DNA of 64,000 nt from the NCBI RefSeq assembly GCF_009674565.1, contig NZ_WKJL01000003.1, forward strand, positions 1 through 64,000, given 5' to 3'. Positions 37,821 to 47,652 of the stretch are shown here, piece by piece (position 1 is the stretch's first letter; each line of letters starts with the position of its first letter). The notes under the pieces were generated by a model, which had not been told where the DNA came from, made no database searches, and saw only the letters and a program-made list of their open reading frames with translations. The DNA comes from Duganella aquatilis. Its GTDB lineage: Bacteria; Pseudomonadota; Gammaproteobacteria; Burkholderiales; Burkholderiaceae_D. Both the position numbers and the translations under genes were made by a program.

Positions 37821-38387
37821 TTATGCTTTTGGCAGGGTCACGCCATGCTGGCCCTGGTACTTGCCGTTGCGGTCCTTGTACGAGACGTCGCACAGCTCGT
37901 CGCTCTCGAAGAACAGCACCTGCGCGCAGCCTTCGCCGGCGTAGATCTTGGCCGGCAGCGGCGTGGTGTTGGAAAACTCCAGCGTCACATAGCCTTCCCA
38001 CTCCGGCTCGAACGGCGTCACGTTGACGATGATGCCGCAACGGGCGTAGGTCGATTTGCCCAGGCACACGGTCAGCACGCTGCGCGGAATGCGGAAGTAT
38101 TCCATGGTGCGGGCCAGCGCGAACGAGTTCGGCGGGATGATGCAGACGTCGCTTTTCACGTCCACGAACGAATTCGAGTCGAAGTTCTTCGGATCGACGA
38201 TGGTGCTGTTGATGTTGGTGAACACCTTGAACTCATCGGCGCAGCGGATGTCATAGCCATACGAGGACGTACCGTAGGAGATGACCTTGCGGCCCTCTTC
38301 CTGGCGTACCTGGTCCGGGAAGAACGGCTCGATCATCCCATGCTCTTCCGCCATGCGGCGTATCCATTTATCGCTTTTAATCGTCAT
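37821..38387 (-). CDS. dcd: dCTP deaminase
   Basis: 188 residues, the normal length. It deaminates dCTP to dUTP, feeding dUMP to thymidylate synthase. Diagnostic stretches: [56 protein letters not shown] with the catalytic Glu, and [15 protein letters not shown]. The gene is complete and begins [15 protein letters not shown]. Confidence 0.97.
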   Translation of the reverse strand: MTIKSDKWIRRMAEEHGMIEPFFPDQVRQEEGRKVISYGTSSYGYDIRCADEFKVFTNINSTIVDPKNFDSNSFVDVKSDVCIIPPNSFALARTMEYFRIPRSVLTVCLGKSTYARCGIIVNVTPFEPEWEGYVTLEFSNTTPLPAKIYAGEGCAQVLFFESDELCDVSYKDRNGKYQGQHGVTLPKA

Positions 38388-38441
38388 CGCAATGCATTCC
38401 TAAACACGAGGGAGGCGCGGCTGCGCCAAATGCACGAGATT

Positions 38442-39278
38442 TTACGCTAAAGCCTCATTTTTAAGAACTTTTTTACCAGCTTGCACGGCCAGCAGTTCGT
38501 CGATCATTTGCTTCGTGGCCTCGGCCGCCACGGCCGGGGATTCCATCGGGAACAGGTGGCCGCCGGGCACGATGCGGAAATGGCGGCCGACCAGCGCCTG
38601 GGTGTGCTGGTGGCCGGACTGGCTGGTCTCCCAGGAATTGTCGCCGCCGATGAAGCCGATCGGCACCGGGTAGCCGCCGCGCAGCAGCCGCGGCAGATGG
38701 TGCGGCAAGGTGGCGTAGACGGCGGTTTCGTTTTCGCGCGTGAAGCGCAGCTGCACGCCTTCCGGATGCGGCTTCAGGCCGCTGTCCATGTAATCGCCCA
38801 GCACGCCGGGCGCCCAGGCGGCAAACAAGTCCTTGGCGGCAAAGTGCTGGTAGGCGGCGTCGACGCTGGGCCAGACGTTGCGGCGGCGGATGGAGAACTT
38901 GGCCGGCGGCACCACGTAGGCGCGGCCCAGCAGCTTGATCATGCGCCAGGCGAAGGCGCGCCAGCCGCCGACCACCGGCGCATCCAGCATCACCACGCAG
39001 CGCACCAGGTCCGGACGCTGATGCGCCACCATCAGGCTCAGCATGCCGCCCAGCGAATGGCCGACCAGGATCACCGGCTCGTTGTAGCGGGTGGTCAGCT
39101 CGCGGATGTATTCGTCGACCAGGTGCGGCCAGCCGTCGGTGACCGGGTAGTCGGGATTGTGGGCGTGCATGTCGAGCGACTGGATGTCGAAATGCTCGCC
39201 CAGCAGCGCGAAGAATTGGCGGTACACGCCCGCCGGATAGCTGTTGGCGTGGGCGAAATGCAGCTTGGGCTTGCTCAC
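38442..39278 (-). CDS. Alpha/beta hydrolase
   Basis: 278 residues from a GTG with GGAGA upstream. It has FAHANSYPAGVYRQ as oxyanion segment, the nucleophile elbow VGHSLGGML near residue 93, FIGGDNSWET as acid region and the histidine in VPGGHLFPMESP. The substrate is unknown. It sits between dcd and the truncated comEC on the same strand. Confidence 0.9.
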   Translation of the reverse strand: MSKPKLHFAHANSYPAGVYRQFFALLGEHFDIQSLDMHAHNPDYPVTDGWPHLVDEYIRELTTRYNEPVILVGHSLGGMLSLMVAHQRPDLVRCVVMLDAPVVGGWRAFAWRMIKLLGRAYVVPPAKFSIRRRNVWPSVDAAYQHFAAKDLFAAWAPGVLGDYMDSGLKPHPEGVQLRFTRENETAVYATLPHHLPRLLRGGYPVPIGFIGGDNSWETSQSGHQHTQALVGRHFRIVPGGHLFPMESPAVAAEATKQMIDELLAVQAGKKVLKNEALA

Positions 39279-39374
39279 AAGCGGTCTCCGTATGGTTGTT
39301 TTTTCCCCATTGTAATGTGCACAGCGGCGGGAGACTGGTGGAAACGCTCTAATTCCGCCGGAATCGCCGCCGCA

Positions 39375-41034
39375 TCATCTGTACCAGTAGCGGCCGGCGT
39401 CGCGCCGGTAGGCCGAGACCTGTATCGTATCCGCGAATTGCAGCGTGACCGCCCCCTGCTCGTCGGTGCGCAGGCAGTCGATTCCAAGCTGGCGATAGCG
39501 CGCATACACCTCCGCCTTGGGATGGCGGTAGCGGTTGCGATAGCCCACCAAAAACAGCGCCAGCTGCGGCTTCACCGCCTGCAGGAACGGCAGCGTGGAC
39601 GAGGTGCCGCTGCCGTGATGCGGCGCGACCAGCACATCGGCGCGCAGCTTGCCGGCGGCCCGTTCCACCAGTTGCGCCTCCTGCGCCGCCTCGATGTCGC
39701 CCGCCAGCAGCATGGACCTGCCGCCGGCCGTGATCTTCAGCGTGCAGCCGCGCGCGTTGGGCTTGAGCGCGGCGTCCGCGTAGCTGGCCGCCAGCGGATG
39801 CAGGATTTCGAACTGCACGCCGTCCCAGGTCCAGCGCTGGCTTGCCGCACATGACACATGCCGGCGCGCGGCCTGCACGATCAGGTGCTGCGGCGGCAGC
39901 GACGACAGTACCCAGCCGGTGGGCACGCCGTCCAGCACCGCCAGCGCGCCGCCGGAATGGTCGGTATCGCTGTGCGAGACGATCATGCCATCCAGGGCAT
40001 GGATGCCGCGCGCGCGCAGGTACGGCAGCAGGACGCGGTTGCCGGCGTTGGATTCCGGGCTGTAGGCCGGCCCGGTGTCGTACAGCAGGCGGTGGCCGCT
40101 GGTCTCGATCAGCAGCGACATGCCCTGCCCGACGTCGAACGCGGTCACGGCCAGGCGGCCGGGCGGCGGGTGCGCTGCTTCGGCCGCCAGCAGCGGTATC
40201 CACGTCGCCAAGCCCAGCCAGCGCACCGGCCAGCCGCGCGGCGCCAGCAGCCAGAGGGTGCCGCCCATCGTCCAGCAGAACAGCCAGAACGACGGCTGCG
40301 GCGCGCTCCACACGGCGTAGCGCATGGCGCTGAACCATTGCAGGCACTGCGCCAGGCACTCGACCATCCAGTGCGCGAGTCCCAGCACCGGCGCGGACAG
40401 CACGGCCGGCAGCATGCTACCGATCAGGGCCAGCGGCGTGACGACAAGGCTGATCAAGGGAATCGCGACCGCATTCGCCAGCGGGCTGACAATCGACACC
40501 TGGCCGAACAGCAGCATCGTGATCGGCACCAATCCCAGGGTGACCGCGTATTGCGTATGCGCGCCGACGCGCAGCGTCAGCCAAAGCCGCTGGCGATACG
40601 ATGGCGGCAGCGGCGCATGCGGCGCCGGAGCGGCCTCCCGCGCCGGCAACGGCGCCGTGCGTCCCAGCGTCGCATACAAAATCATGGCGACTGCGCTGAA
40701 CGACAGCCAGAAGCCCGGCCACAACACCGCCCACGGATCGATCACCACCACCACGCCCAGCGCGGTGCACAGCACCTGCGAAATGCTGGTCAGCCGATTG
40801 AGCCAGAGCGCCGCCGCAACCACCATCAGCATGTACAAGGTCCGTTGCGCCGGCACGCCGAATCCCGCCAGCAGCACATACGACAAGGCCGCCGCCGCGC
40901 CAACCAGCGCCGCCACCTTCTGCGCCGGCAGCAGCAACGGCAGCTGCGCGCGCGTGAAGAACGATTTGCGCCACAAGGTGAGCGCCGCCAGCGCAAACAG
41001 TCCCGCCACCATCGTGATATGCAGCCCTGAGATG
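39375..41034 (-). pseudogene. comEC: comEC/rec2, 3' part (interrupted by genomic island)
   Basis: ComEC is the inner-membrane channel for DNA uptake in natural transformation. This segment encodes the competence membrane domain from ISGLHITMVAGLFAL onward, about seven hydrophobic segments, and the complete C-terminal metallo-beta-lactamase-like domain (AFDVGQGMSLLIETSGHRLL, SHSDTDHSGG, VAPHHGSG). The N-terminal OB-fold region is missing: the frame meets the island junction at 41035 and a stop a few codons beyond. Another short piece of the gene lies at 59233-59282. An ATG at 41012 could still allow a truncated product, but DNA uptake through it is improbable. Confidence 0.93.
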
Positions 41035-41058
41035 GAGATAATGTATCTATGAATACAT
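41035..41058. other. attL: island/comEC junction, core GA at 41035-41036
   Basis: comEC sequence runs up to GAGATG, then the dinucleotide GA, then the island arm GATAATGTATCTATGAATAC (41037-41056, followed by AT). The arm is an inverted copy (17 of 22 bases) of the arm at attR, around a central TC/GA as used by serine recombinases. Confidence 0.85.
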
Positions 41059-41079
41059 TAAATCCTGCAAATATGCTCG

Positions 41080-43797
41080 TTAAAGGGGGATCTGCCCCAA
41101 CCTCTCTAACTCAGACACCCCTGGCTCCATCAGCCAATCAAACACATCAGCGGCAGTCAACGCTCCAGAGCGCAGCAGTAGCATCGCCTCTACAAAGTCA
41201 GAGTGCTTGAGCAACGTAATTTCAACCGAGGCGCATGCCTTACTTTCTGAGAAAGTATCAAACGAAGGTTTGCCCAATGAAACTTTATGCACGTTCGCAA
41301 TGTCGGCGGCCTTGTGCAGCACCGCAAATGCCTCTTCTTTATTAATCAGCGGTGGGCGTTTAGTTGTTGTCTTACATTCCAATACGAGTGAACGCTCTCC
41401 AAAGGTAAGCATAAAATCGGGAACTCCTTGTCGTACGCCATCGTCTATTTTTTGAACGTGCCACCCCGTCTCAAGGCGCAAAATTTGCTCGACTGGGTCC
41501 TCGTAATCATTGCCAAGCTTGGCATACAAATCGTCAACTAATTGCACAAGGCCCAATGGCTGAGCGAACTTACGATGCTTGCGCTCTGCCCGCTTGTAAG
41601 GATCGCTTTCGCTCCGCTCAATTGCCTGCAATAGCAATCTAGCACGATCAGAGTTCGCTAATATTCTCTCGATGTCATCGAATGCTGCGTCTAGTATTTT
41701 GCTTGGCTCACAAAGGCCCGCTCTCCGCAGTGCCAAGGCACGTTGCCTACCGAAGCCTGGTACTCTTGCCTTCTGGGCAATCGCAAGTAAATCAGTAAGC
41801 TCCATCGGAACACCTAACTCCACCCGCCGAGTCAAAATCTTCAGTTGGTTCATCACCTTTTGCGATACGCCGAGTGAGGGGACAGCAGCGATATGTCGAA
41901 GTCCATTCAACATCCACGCAACCTCAACGGCGAATCGATGAACTTGCCCGGATGGCACACCGCTGGATGCGCCAATCTTTCGCTCAATTTCTCCAGAAAT
42001 GTACAAAAATAACGCATACACACAATGAGCACGATTCCGCTCTAGTCTCTTGTGATTAAGCGTATTCAGGCATTCCGTACCGTCGAGCAACTGATATGCT
42101 GCGTCGCTACTTGCGTCACGGGCGACGTTCGGCAAATACCTCTGCCCAATCTCCGTGTCGAACTCGTCTGAACAACAAACGGCTGCTAACAACGCCACCT
42201 CAAAATCTTCGAATCGCCCATCTAGTGCATCAGCGTTCTGACGCAAGAGTTCACTAAACAATACCGCAGACGTAGGTAGTAGCCCCGTTTGAGCAACGAC
42301 TTTGCCGAATTTCGTCACTGATAATTTATCGGCCACGCTCTGAATCATATCCGCATTGATAAGCCACTCAATAGCCTCGTCAATTTTCGCAGTTAACTCT
42401 TGCAGCTTCACTGGATTGCGGTCCTGAACCTGATACCAGAATAAAGTATTTTCCAAAAACTCCTTGGTCGAAGCTGCATCCTTGGCGCTCTCACAGGCGA
42501 TGAGTTGAAGCACTATCTTTCGTACACTCAGCGATGCCAACTTCGAATGCAACATTTCGTTTTGTGGACTTACCAGTCGATTCGCAAGACGCAGTTCTAA
42601 AGCATCTCTCGGTATGATGATTGAATATCCCTGCTCATGCATACCGAGTCGCCCTGCTCGCCCAGACATATTTCGATACGAACCTAGCGGCATATCCGCT
42701 GGCGGAATATATTGGCGGCGCACCCGATCAAAGAGCACCGAGCGGAACGGGAAGTTAACCCCAGCAGCGAGCGTAGGTGTTGCAAAACAGACGTCGAAAT
42801 GATTATCCATTAGGCCCTGCTCGATTACTGAACGTTCGCTGGGTGTCAGGTCTGCGGTATGAAAAGCGACATTGGTCTCTGTGGAAGCTCGTAGCCTCGC
42901 AGAGAACTCGGTAGCCTCGGAAAACAAATCTAATTGCTCAGAAAATCTATACCCTTCAGGAGTTCGTCCACGACGAGCAGAGTAATCCGCAGCAAGTCTC
43001 ATCGCATCGTTGCGTGTTTCAACAAAAACCAAAATTGGACCTCGCCCGCTCTCTCGAAGGTAGTCAACCGCATCAAGCGTGTTCGTTGGCAGTCCTGGCT
43101 TGGGCGTCGTTACTCCCTCTTCCTGTCCGAACTTAACGCTAAAAGTCTGATTCTGCCACCAGATTTCCTGATGCAGCTCTACATCACGATGAGAAGTATG
43201 TACAAGCCGACAGTTCAGCCAACCGGCCAAGTCCTCCCCATTCTCGACGGTCGCTGTTAAAGCGACGAATTGTTTCGGACTGCGTTGTCGCAATGCGGCA
43301 CAAAGCACCTCAATCTCCGGGCCTCGCTTGTCTTCGCCGATAATTTGCAGTTCGTCCGCTATGATTGTTAGCTCAACCACTGGCAGCGCCCCGGTCATTA
43401 CAAGAGAGATAGCCTTCTCATAAGTCGCAACAATAACGTTTGCATCGGTTTCCCCGTCGTCTCTATCGCCTGTCGCCAAGGCGACCTTTGCAATTGGGGT
43501 TTTGGCGCTAATTCCGTACCGACGTTCGAGATCGACGAATTTTTGATCCGCTAGTGCTTTATGTGACACGAGGTATAGCACAGTGCCGCCATGTCGGATT
43601 GCTGCCAACAGAGCCAATTCACCGACGAGAGTTTTCCCTGAAGAAGTTGGTGCGCATACGATCAAGCTGGCACGGTCGCAGACACCAGCCTCAACCGCTA
43701 ACTGTTGAACTTTCGTGAACTGCTTTACATCTCCGTTTGCAAGTTGCGCTAGGAACCAATCGTCAAATCCCGGTCCAGTTTGGTTGGCAATTTCCAT
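41080..43797 (-). CDS. SF2 helicase (Ski2-like) fused to a C-terminal PD-(D/E)XK nuclease-like domain
   Basis: 905 residues. Helicase motifs: APTSSGKTLVGE (about residue 50), ATYEKAISL, IIADELQIIGE (DELQ in place of DEAD), ALTATVENGE, FATPTLAAGVNFP and NMSGRAGRLGM, all in Ski2-like order. After a helical region the last 130 residues contain GVPDFMLTFGERSLVLECKT, a PD-(D/E)xK nuclease signature. A single-gene helicase-nuclease at an island edge next to TIR genes is a plausible phage-defence protein; a DNA-repair role is the alternative. GGAG lies upstream of the ATG. The stop is only about 45 bases from the island boundary. Confidence 0.85.
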   Translation of the reverse strand: MEIANQTGPGFDDWFLAQLANGDVKQFTKVQQLAVEAGVCDRASLIVCAPTSSGKTLVGELALLAAIRHGGTVLYLVSHKALADQKFVDLERRYGISAKTPIAKVALATGDRDDGETDANVIVATYEKAISLVMTGALPVVELTIIADELQIIGEDKRGPEIEVLCAALRQRSPKQFVALTATVENGEDLAGWLNCRLVHTSHRDVELHQEIWWQNQTFSVKFGQEEGVTTPKPGLPTNTLDAVDYLRESGRGPILVFVETRNDAMRLAADYSARRGRTPEGYRFSEQLDLFSEATEFSARLRASTETNVAFHTADLTPSERSVIEQGLMDNHFDVCFATPTLAAGVNFPFRSVLFDRVRRQYIPPADMPLGSYRNMSGRAGRLGMHEQGYSIIIPRDALELRLANRLVSPQNEMLHSKLASLSVRKIVLQLIACESAKDAASTKEFLENTLFWYQVQDRNPVKLQELTAKIDEAIEWLINADMIQSVADKLSVTKFGKVVAQTGLLPTSAVLFSELLRQNADALDGRFEDFEVALLAAVCCSDEFDTEIGQRYLPNVARDASSDAAYQLLDGTECLNTLNHKRLERNRAHCVYALFLYISGEIERKIGASSGVPSGQVHRFAVEVAWMLNGLRHIAAVPSLGVSQKVMNQLKILTRRVELGVPMELTDLLAIAQKARVPGFGRQRALALRRAGLCEPSKILDAAFDDIERILANSDRARLLLQAIERSESDPYKRAERKHRKFAQPLGLVQLVDDLYAKLGNDYEDPVEQILRLETGWHVQKIDDGVRQGVPDFMLTFGERSLVLECKTTTKRPPLINKEEAFAVLHKAADIANVHKVSLGKPSFDTFSESKACASVEITLLKHSDFVEAMLLLRSGALTAADVFDWLMEPGVSELERLGQIPL

Positions 43798-44019
43798 TTC
43801 CCATCTCCAAATTTCCTCGTAGACATAATGATCACATCTCCTCCCTTCGTCAATGCAATTGGATGGTCATTTTTTCAACAGTGAATTTGATAATGTTTAC
43901 AAATTGCATTTCTAAAACATTGCTAATGGATTCAATCACTTAGGAACGATCAACGAACCAGTGTACACCCAATATGTTGCAATTTAAATTAGCAATACTT
44001 TTAACACATTGGAGATTCA

Positions 44020-44625
44020 ATGACTTCCGAAAAGAAAGCCCCGGTCCTGTCGATGCAGGAGTTTCGCCAGGTCATCGCCGTCGTCCGTACCCACGACAAC
44101 GCCAACAGAAACGTGACCTTGCTCTACTTCTCCGTCGCCCTCGGGCTACGTGCCAAGGAGATGAGTCAGCTAAAGCTGCAAGACGTGCTAGCCCCGAACG
44201 GCACCATTAAGGACGAAGTGCTGCTGACCCGCAGCACGACCAAGGGGCGGAAGCAGCGCCTCATCTATCTGACAAACAAAGACGTTCGCAAGGCTCTAAC
44301 TGCTTATATCCAAGAACGCCGCAACGGTGATACCGTTTTATTGTCGCCTACCGCCCCGCTCTTCAAGTCTAGAAAGGGCAGCGGCTTCAGCCCCAACACT
44401 ATGCAGATGCTGTTCAAGCGCATGTATATCTGGGCTGGTCTGGATCAACCATCGAGCCACACTGGCAGGCGTACCTTTGCAACCTCGTTGATTGAGCATG
44501 GTGCTGACATAAAGGCCGTGTCAACGCTGATGGGGCATGCATCAGTGGCAATGACCGCCCGTTACGTAGAAGACAATCCAGTCAGGTTACGCCGCATATG
44601 CGAAGGCGTCCAACTTGGCATTTAA
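44020..44625 (+). CDS. Small tyrosine recombinase (catalytic domain only)
   Basis: 201 residues. The catalytic set of the family is visible: Arg in GLRAKEMSQL, His-x-x-Arg in SHTGRRTF, His in LMGHASVAM and the nucleophile Tyr in TARYVED. It lacks most of the N-terminal core-binding domain found in XerC/XerD or phage integrases, a size seen in plasmid resolvase-like and FimB-like recombinases. Since the island is bounded by serine-recombinase sites, this enzyme more likely does internal work such as multimer resolution or inversion. GGAG precedes the ATG; the upstream 222 bases are AT-rich without a gene. Confidence 0.88.
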   Translation: MTSEKKAPVLSMQEFRQVIAVVRTHDNANRNVTLLYFSVALGLRAKEMSQLKLQDVLAPNGTIKDEVLLTRSTTKGRKQRLIYLTNKDVRKALTAYIQERRNGDTVLLSPTAPLFKSRKGSGFSPNTMQMLFKRMYIWAGLDQPSSHTGRRTFATSLIEHGADIKAVSTLMGHASVAMTARYVEDNPVRLRRICEGVQLGI

Positions 44626-44687
44626 TCTGAGAAGATACAGATCTAAAAGATTTTGATTTGTTTTATCTAATTTTGCAGGATTTAATT

Positions 44688-44843
44688 TTGAAAAAATCAC
44701 TATCCCAAGCATTTAGTGCCAATAATAGTAATTTCATTACTAAAGATTATCATTATGATCAAAAGATCGAGTTTTTGTTGAGCGATCTTTCTGGCACGAT
44801 GCATCCATCCCGTTTGATTGATGAGAAAAGGAAGAATTCCTGA
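44688..44843 (+). CDS. Possible small protein upstream of and coupled to the 44843 gene
   Basis: 51 codons from a TTG with AGGA about 8 bases upstream; the TGA overlaps the next ATG by one base. The product is polar and basic at the end (SRLIDEKRKNS) with no recognisable domain. Coupling to the next gene and a plausible ribosome site are the only support. Confidence 0.35.
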   Translation: MKKSLSQAFSANNSNFITKDYHYDQKIEFLLSDLSGTMHPSRLIDEKRKNS

Positions 44844-45466
44844 TGGCCCCTGCTCGCCCTAACAAAAAATATGCACCGCTTCCCAATGGTAATCCTCAGG
44901 GAGCGGCGTTCTTCAAATTTCAACTTACCTTTGAACAACGAACTCCGCTAGACGGAACCGCCTTTGCTGTCTTTTTTAGTAATGATCTTGGTTTAAACGC
45001 AACGTCCACAGTGAGCGATGCAAGTTTGCACACGCTATTCAACGACGTCACGAACAATTGGATTCGCTTACTCACCACCTACACATATGCCGAAATTTAT
45101 AGCAGGGCATGCTTGTTGGCTGGTGTAAAAGTAAATGAAAACGGTGTTCGTGCTTTTCTCGACTATGCGTCGAAAATTGTCCAATTTACAATTCACGGTA
45201 ATAGAATATCTTTCACTGCTGCCCCAAGTGAATGGGCTATGTTGAGGGACTCCGTAAAAAAACCGGTTCAATCACAAACGTCTGAAAAGCAGATGGCACC
45301 TCGTCCAGCGGAACCTAATCCGGTTGTACTCACCGCAATTTTGCCCGATGAGATATCGCCTAATCCACCTTCACAGCACCGGGCGCTCCAACCTCAGGCT
45401 ATGCCGGTTCGTGGCCGATGGATGCATGTAGAAGAACCAGGATTGAAACTGCAGCGGCTGAGATAG
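44843..45466 (+). CDS. Hypothetical protein of the island
   Basis: 207 residues, not recognised. The first 140 residues look globular (GAAFFKFQLTFEQRTPLDGT, a helix-rich middle, FTIHGNRISFTAAPSEWAML) and the last 65 are Pro/Gln-rich and probably disordered. There is no signal peptide, membrane segment or nucleotide-binding motif. The ATG overlaps the stop of a possible small upstream frame. A strong terminator follows 10 bases after the stop, so this gene ends the transcription unit begun at the tyrosine recombinase. Confidence 0.7.
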   Translation: MAPARPNKKYAPLPNGNPQGAAFFKFQLTFEQRTPLDGTAFAVFFSNDLGLNATSTVSDASLHTLFNDVTNNWIRLLTTYTYAEIYSRACLLAGVKVNENGVRAFLDYASKIVQFTIHGNRISFTAAPSEWAMLRDSVKKPVQSQTSEKQMAPRPAEPNPVVLTAILPDEISPNPPSQHRALQPQAMPVRGRWMHVEEPGLKLQRLR

Positions 45467-45476
45467 CGATAGTTCA

Positions 45477-45500
45477 AGGGCGGCACATGTGCCGCCTTTT
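45477..45500 (+). terminator. Intrinsic terminator (perfect 18-base palindrome plus T-run)
   Basis: GGCGGCACATGTGCCGCC (45479-45496) followed by TTTT. It isolates the following helicase-like gene and its duplicated upstream region. Confidence 0.88.
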
Positions 45501-45505
45501 CCAGC

Positions 45506-45598
45506 GCAAGAAGTGAACATCATTATGCTCTTTGCTTGCCGTGTCTACTCATCACTCATCATATCCATCATCAACCTGTAATCACCATTCTTACAGAG
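45506..45598 (+). repeat. 93-bp direct repeat, copy 1 (upstream of helicase-like gene)
   Basis: Near-identical to 51618-51710: both begin GCAAGAAGTGAACATCATTA and end CACCATTCTTACAGAG, are exactly 93 bases, and differ mainly in the middle third. It ends 4 bases before the ATG at 45603, so it contains the promoter and leader of that gene. Confidence 0.92.
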
Positions 45599-45602
45599 AC
45601 AC

Positions 45603-47624
45603 ATGCACACCTTACCGGCCGACCACGACGACGACGAAGCACCAGCACGCCTCCCGCCTGATGATTACTGCGAGGACGCCACGGACCTCTTTGACCTTGA
45701 CCACAAGATGGTCAGCAGCGGCGAGAGAGCCAGCAATTTGACGCAGCTTGCAAACCAGATCAACCGCTGGCATGAAACCCGTAGGCATATGGGCGGTCCT
45801 GCGCCTAAGTCGCTGGTGCTTGTCCAGCCTGAAGGCTATGGCAAAAGCCACCTCGTGATTGATCTGGTCAAGAAGGGCTTCAAGGTAGTGTTCTGCGCCA
45901 AGTCGCACAGCCAGTTGGACGAAAAGGAATTCGGCTTCCGGCATCTGCATGGGCTGGAGGTCCGCCGCTTCATTTCAAAGCGCCAGAACGTGCGCATGCA
46001 GCTTGAGGATTTGGGCATCCCGCTCAAGGAATTTAAATTCGTGGATTGCCCGGCGACGAACCCCTACGCTATGCCTGAGATCAATGCAACTGAAACCATT
46101 CAGGCGATAGCTAAACTGTTTGACGCCTACATGATCCAAGTAGACGCCGACGACTTTTTCACAGAACACTATACTAATTTCGAAGCCGACAAACAGGACG
46201 GTGAACCGTTCGATATCGTCCTAGTCACCTTTGCCGCCATGCAGGCGTTGACTACAGCTAACCGTGTTCGCTGGTGGGTGAGATTAGGTCTGGTCGCGAA
46301 GACGATACCTTTTGACGGCTATGATTTCGGCGGACTAGACAATGACGAAGAAGACGAGGACGTAGAAGACGAGGTCGATGCCGAAGATGATGAGCAGGAA
46401 CGCAACCTAAAAATCCCATTCAAGAAGATCGCCATTGTGTATGACGATCCAGACAGATCTGATGTGGACTGGTTAAGAAGCATCTCGAAAGAGACTGTCG
46501 AAAAATTGGAAAAGCTCAATGCTCGCTATGCTATCCGTAAGGACAAAAAAGAATTGCCAGGATACTGGGCTAACAAGTATCCCAAGCACGCACAGCGTCT
46601 AGCGGACCTTCACAAAGAGCGCAATGATGTACGCCGTAGCAAACCTCGTCACGAAATCGTCGAGTACAAGGACGCCATATATCTCAAACGACCCGAAGAT
46701 CTGCGCATTGGCATGGGCCTGAAGGACAAATTTGTATCTCCTGTGGCCATCGTCACGACGACTGAATGGCTCACGGGGTACTACGCTTTGCAGACATTAA
46801 AGCTAAGTGGCATGACTCCGCTTGATCACCTCGACCTGTTCCATTCAGTCGAGTGCAAAGTCACGGCCATATCCACCACCATAACACGCAGCAAGAACCA
46901 AGCTGTACTGCTGCCAATCATCGAAGTGCTCAAGGAGGAATTTCCCAGTGAAGACGTGACGCTGATTGCTAACGCCCTCGGTTGCGAACTCAACCTGTCT
47001 AACAATAAGGGGCGCAATGACCTGGCAGGCAAGACATCTATCATCAAGTTGTCGTGGCCGCACCCGAGCGTCAACGCAACTGTCGGCGCACACTTCGCAG
47101 ATGTGGAAAATCCCGACTACGATTTGATGGTCGCTACCGAGTTGGCAGACCTCGGCAATCAAGCCCTGGGCCGCAATCAAGGGTTCCGCTTCAAAGGGCG
47201 TCAGGCCATCATGCTCGTTGATCCGAAATACTACGGCAAGATTGTCAGCAACAACCTGCTGCGCTACCAGTTGACGCCTTGGAGTTCCAAACTGCCCAAG
47301 TACAACAAGAAGACAACGAAGAAATCGGCCTTGGCTGCCCTCAGCTTCTCGGCAGAGCAGACGGCGCTGGAGCGCCGTCTGCTGGAACTCATCAGCAACT
47401 TTGAAAGTTTCGGGTTATCAGAGAACGCCCGGCGACTCGCCGGGCGTCTGCCGGAACGGCAAAAGGAGATCTTTGATGAATGGCTTGCCGAACACGGTAG
47501 CGTAGAGGCACGGGGCATCGTGGTTGCAAGGCAAGCCGCACGCAAGGCCAAGGTGGCTGCGAGCGTGCGCCGACATCGTGCAAAAAAATTACTTCAATGT
47601 GATTTCGAGTCACTCACCATTTGA
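45603..47624 (+). CDS. Degenerate superfamily 2 helicase-like protein
   Basis: 673 residues. A Walker A-type motif LVQPEGYGKSHLV lies near residue 78, and QALGRNQGFRFKGRQAIMLV near residue 525 matches helicase motif VI (QxxGRxxR). The motif II position is unclear; IAIVYDDPDRSD is a weak candidate. A very acidic stretch (DNDEEDEDVEDEVDAEDDEQ) sits near residue 245 and the C-terminus is basic. It is probably an ATP-dependent DNA-acting protein, perhaps the replicative or mobilisation helicase of the element. The gene has its own promoter region, one copy of the 93-bp repeat. Confidence 0.65.
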   Translation: MHTLPADHDDDEAPARLPPDDYCEDATDLFDLDHKMVSSGERASNLTQLANQINRWHETRRHMGGPAPKSLVLVQPEGYGKSHLVIDLVKKGFKVVFCAKSHSQLDEKEFGFRHLHGLEVRRFISKRQNVRMQLEDLGIPLKEFKFVDCPATNPYAMPEINATETIQAIAKLFDAYMIQVDADDFFTEHYTNFEADKQDGEPFDIVLVTFAAMQALTTANRVRWWVRLGLVAKTIPFDGYDFGGLDNDEEDEDVEDEVDAEDDEQERNLKIPFKKIAIVYDDPDRSDVDWLRSISKETVEKLEKLNARYAIRKDKKELPGYWANKYPKHAQRLADLHKERNDVRRSKPRHEIVEYKDAIYLKRPEDLRIGMGLKDKFVSPVAIVTTTEWLTGYYALQTLKLSGMTPLDHLDLFHSVECKVTAISTTITRSKNQAVLLPIIEVLKEEFPSEDVTLIANALGCELNLSNNKGRNDLAGKTSIIKLSWPHPSVNATVGAHFADVENPDYDLMVATELADLGNQALGRNQGFRFKGRQAIMLVDPKYYGKIVSNNLLRYQLTPWSSKLPKYNKKTTKKSALAALSFSAEQTALERRLLELISNFESFGLSENARRLAGRLPERQKEIFDEWLAEHGSVEARGIVVARQAARKAKVAASVRRHRAKKLLQCDFESLTI

Positions 47625-47652
47625 ATAATCATCTCTCATCAAAGCACCTTGT

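Noticed and set aside
44020..44625. The tyrosine recombinase as the integrase responsible for the island
   Set aside because: It is internal, lacks the usual integrase N-terminal domain, and the island junctions show a 2-base core with inverted arms typical of serine recombinases.
45603..47624. Calling the 673-residue protein a bona fide DEAD-box helicase
   Set aside because: Motif II and several intermediate motifs cannot be placed with confidence; only the P-loop and motif VI are convincing, so it is called helicase-like.
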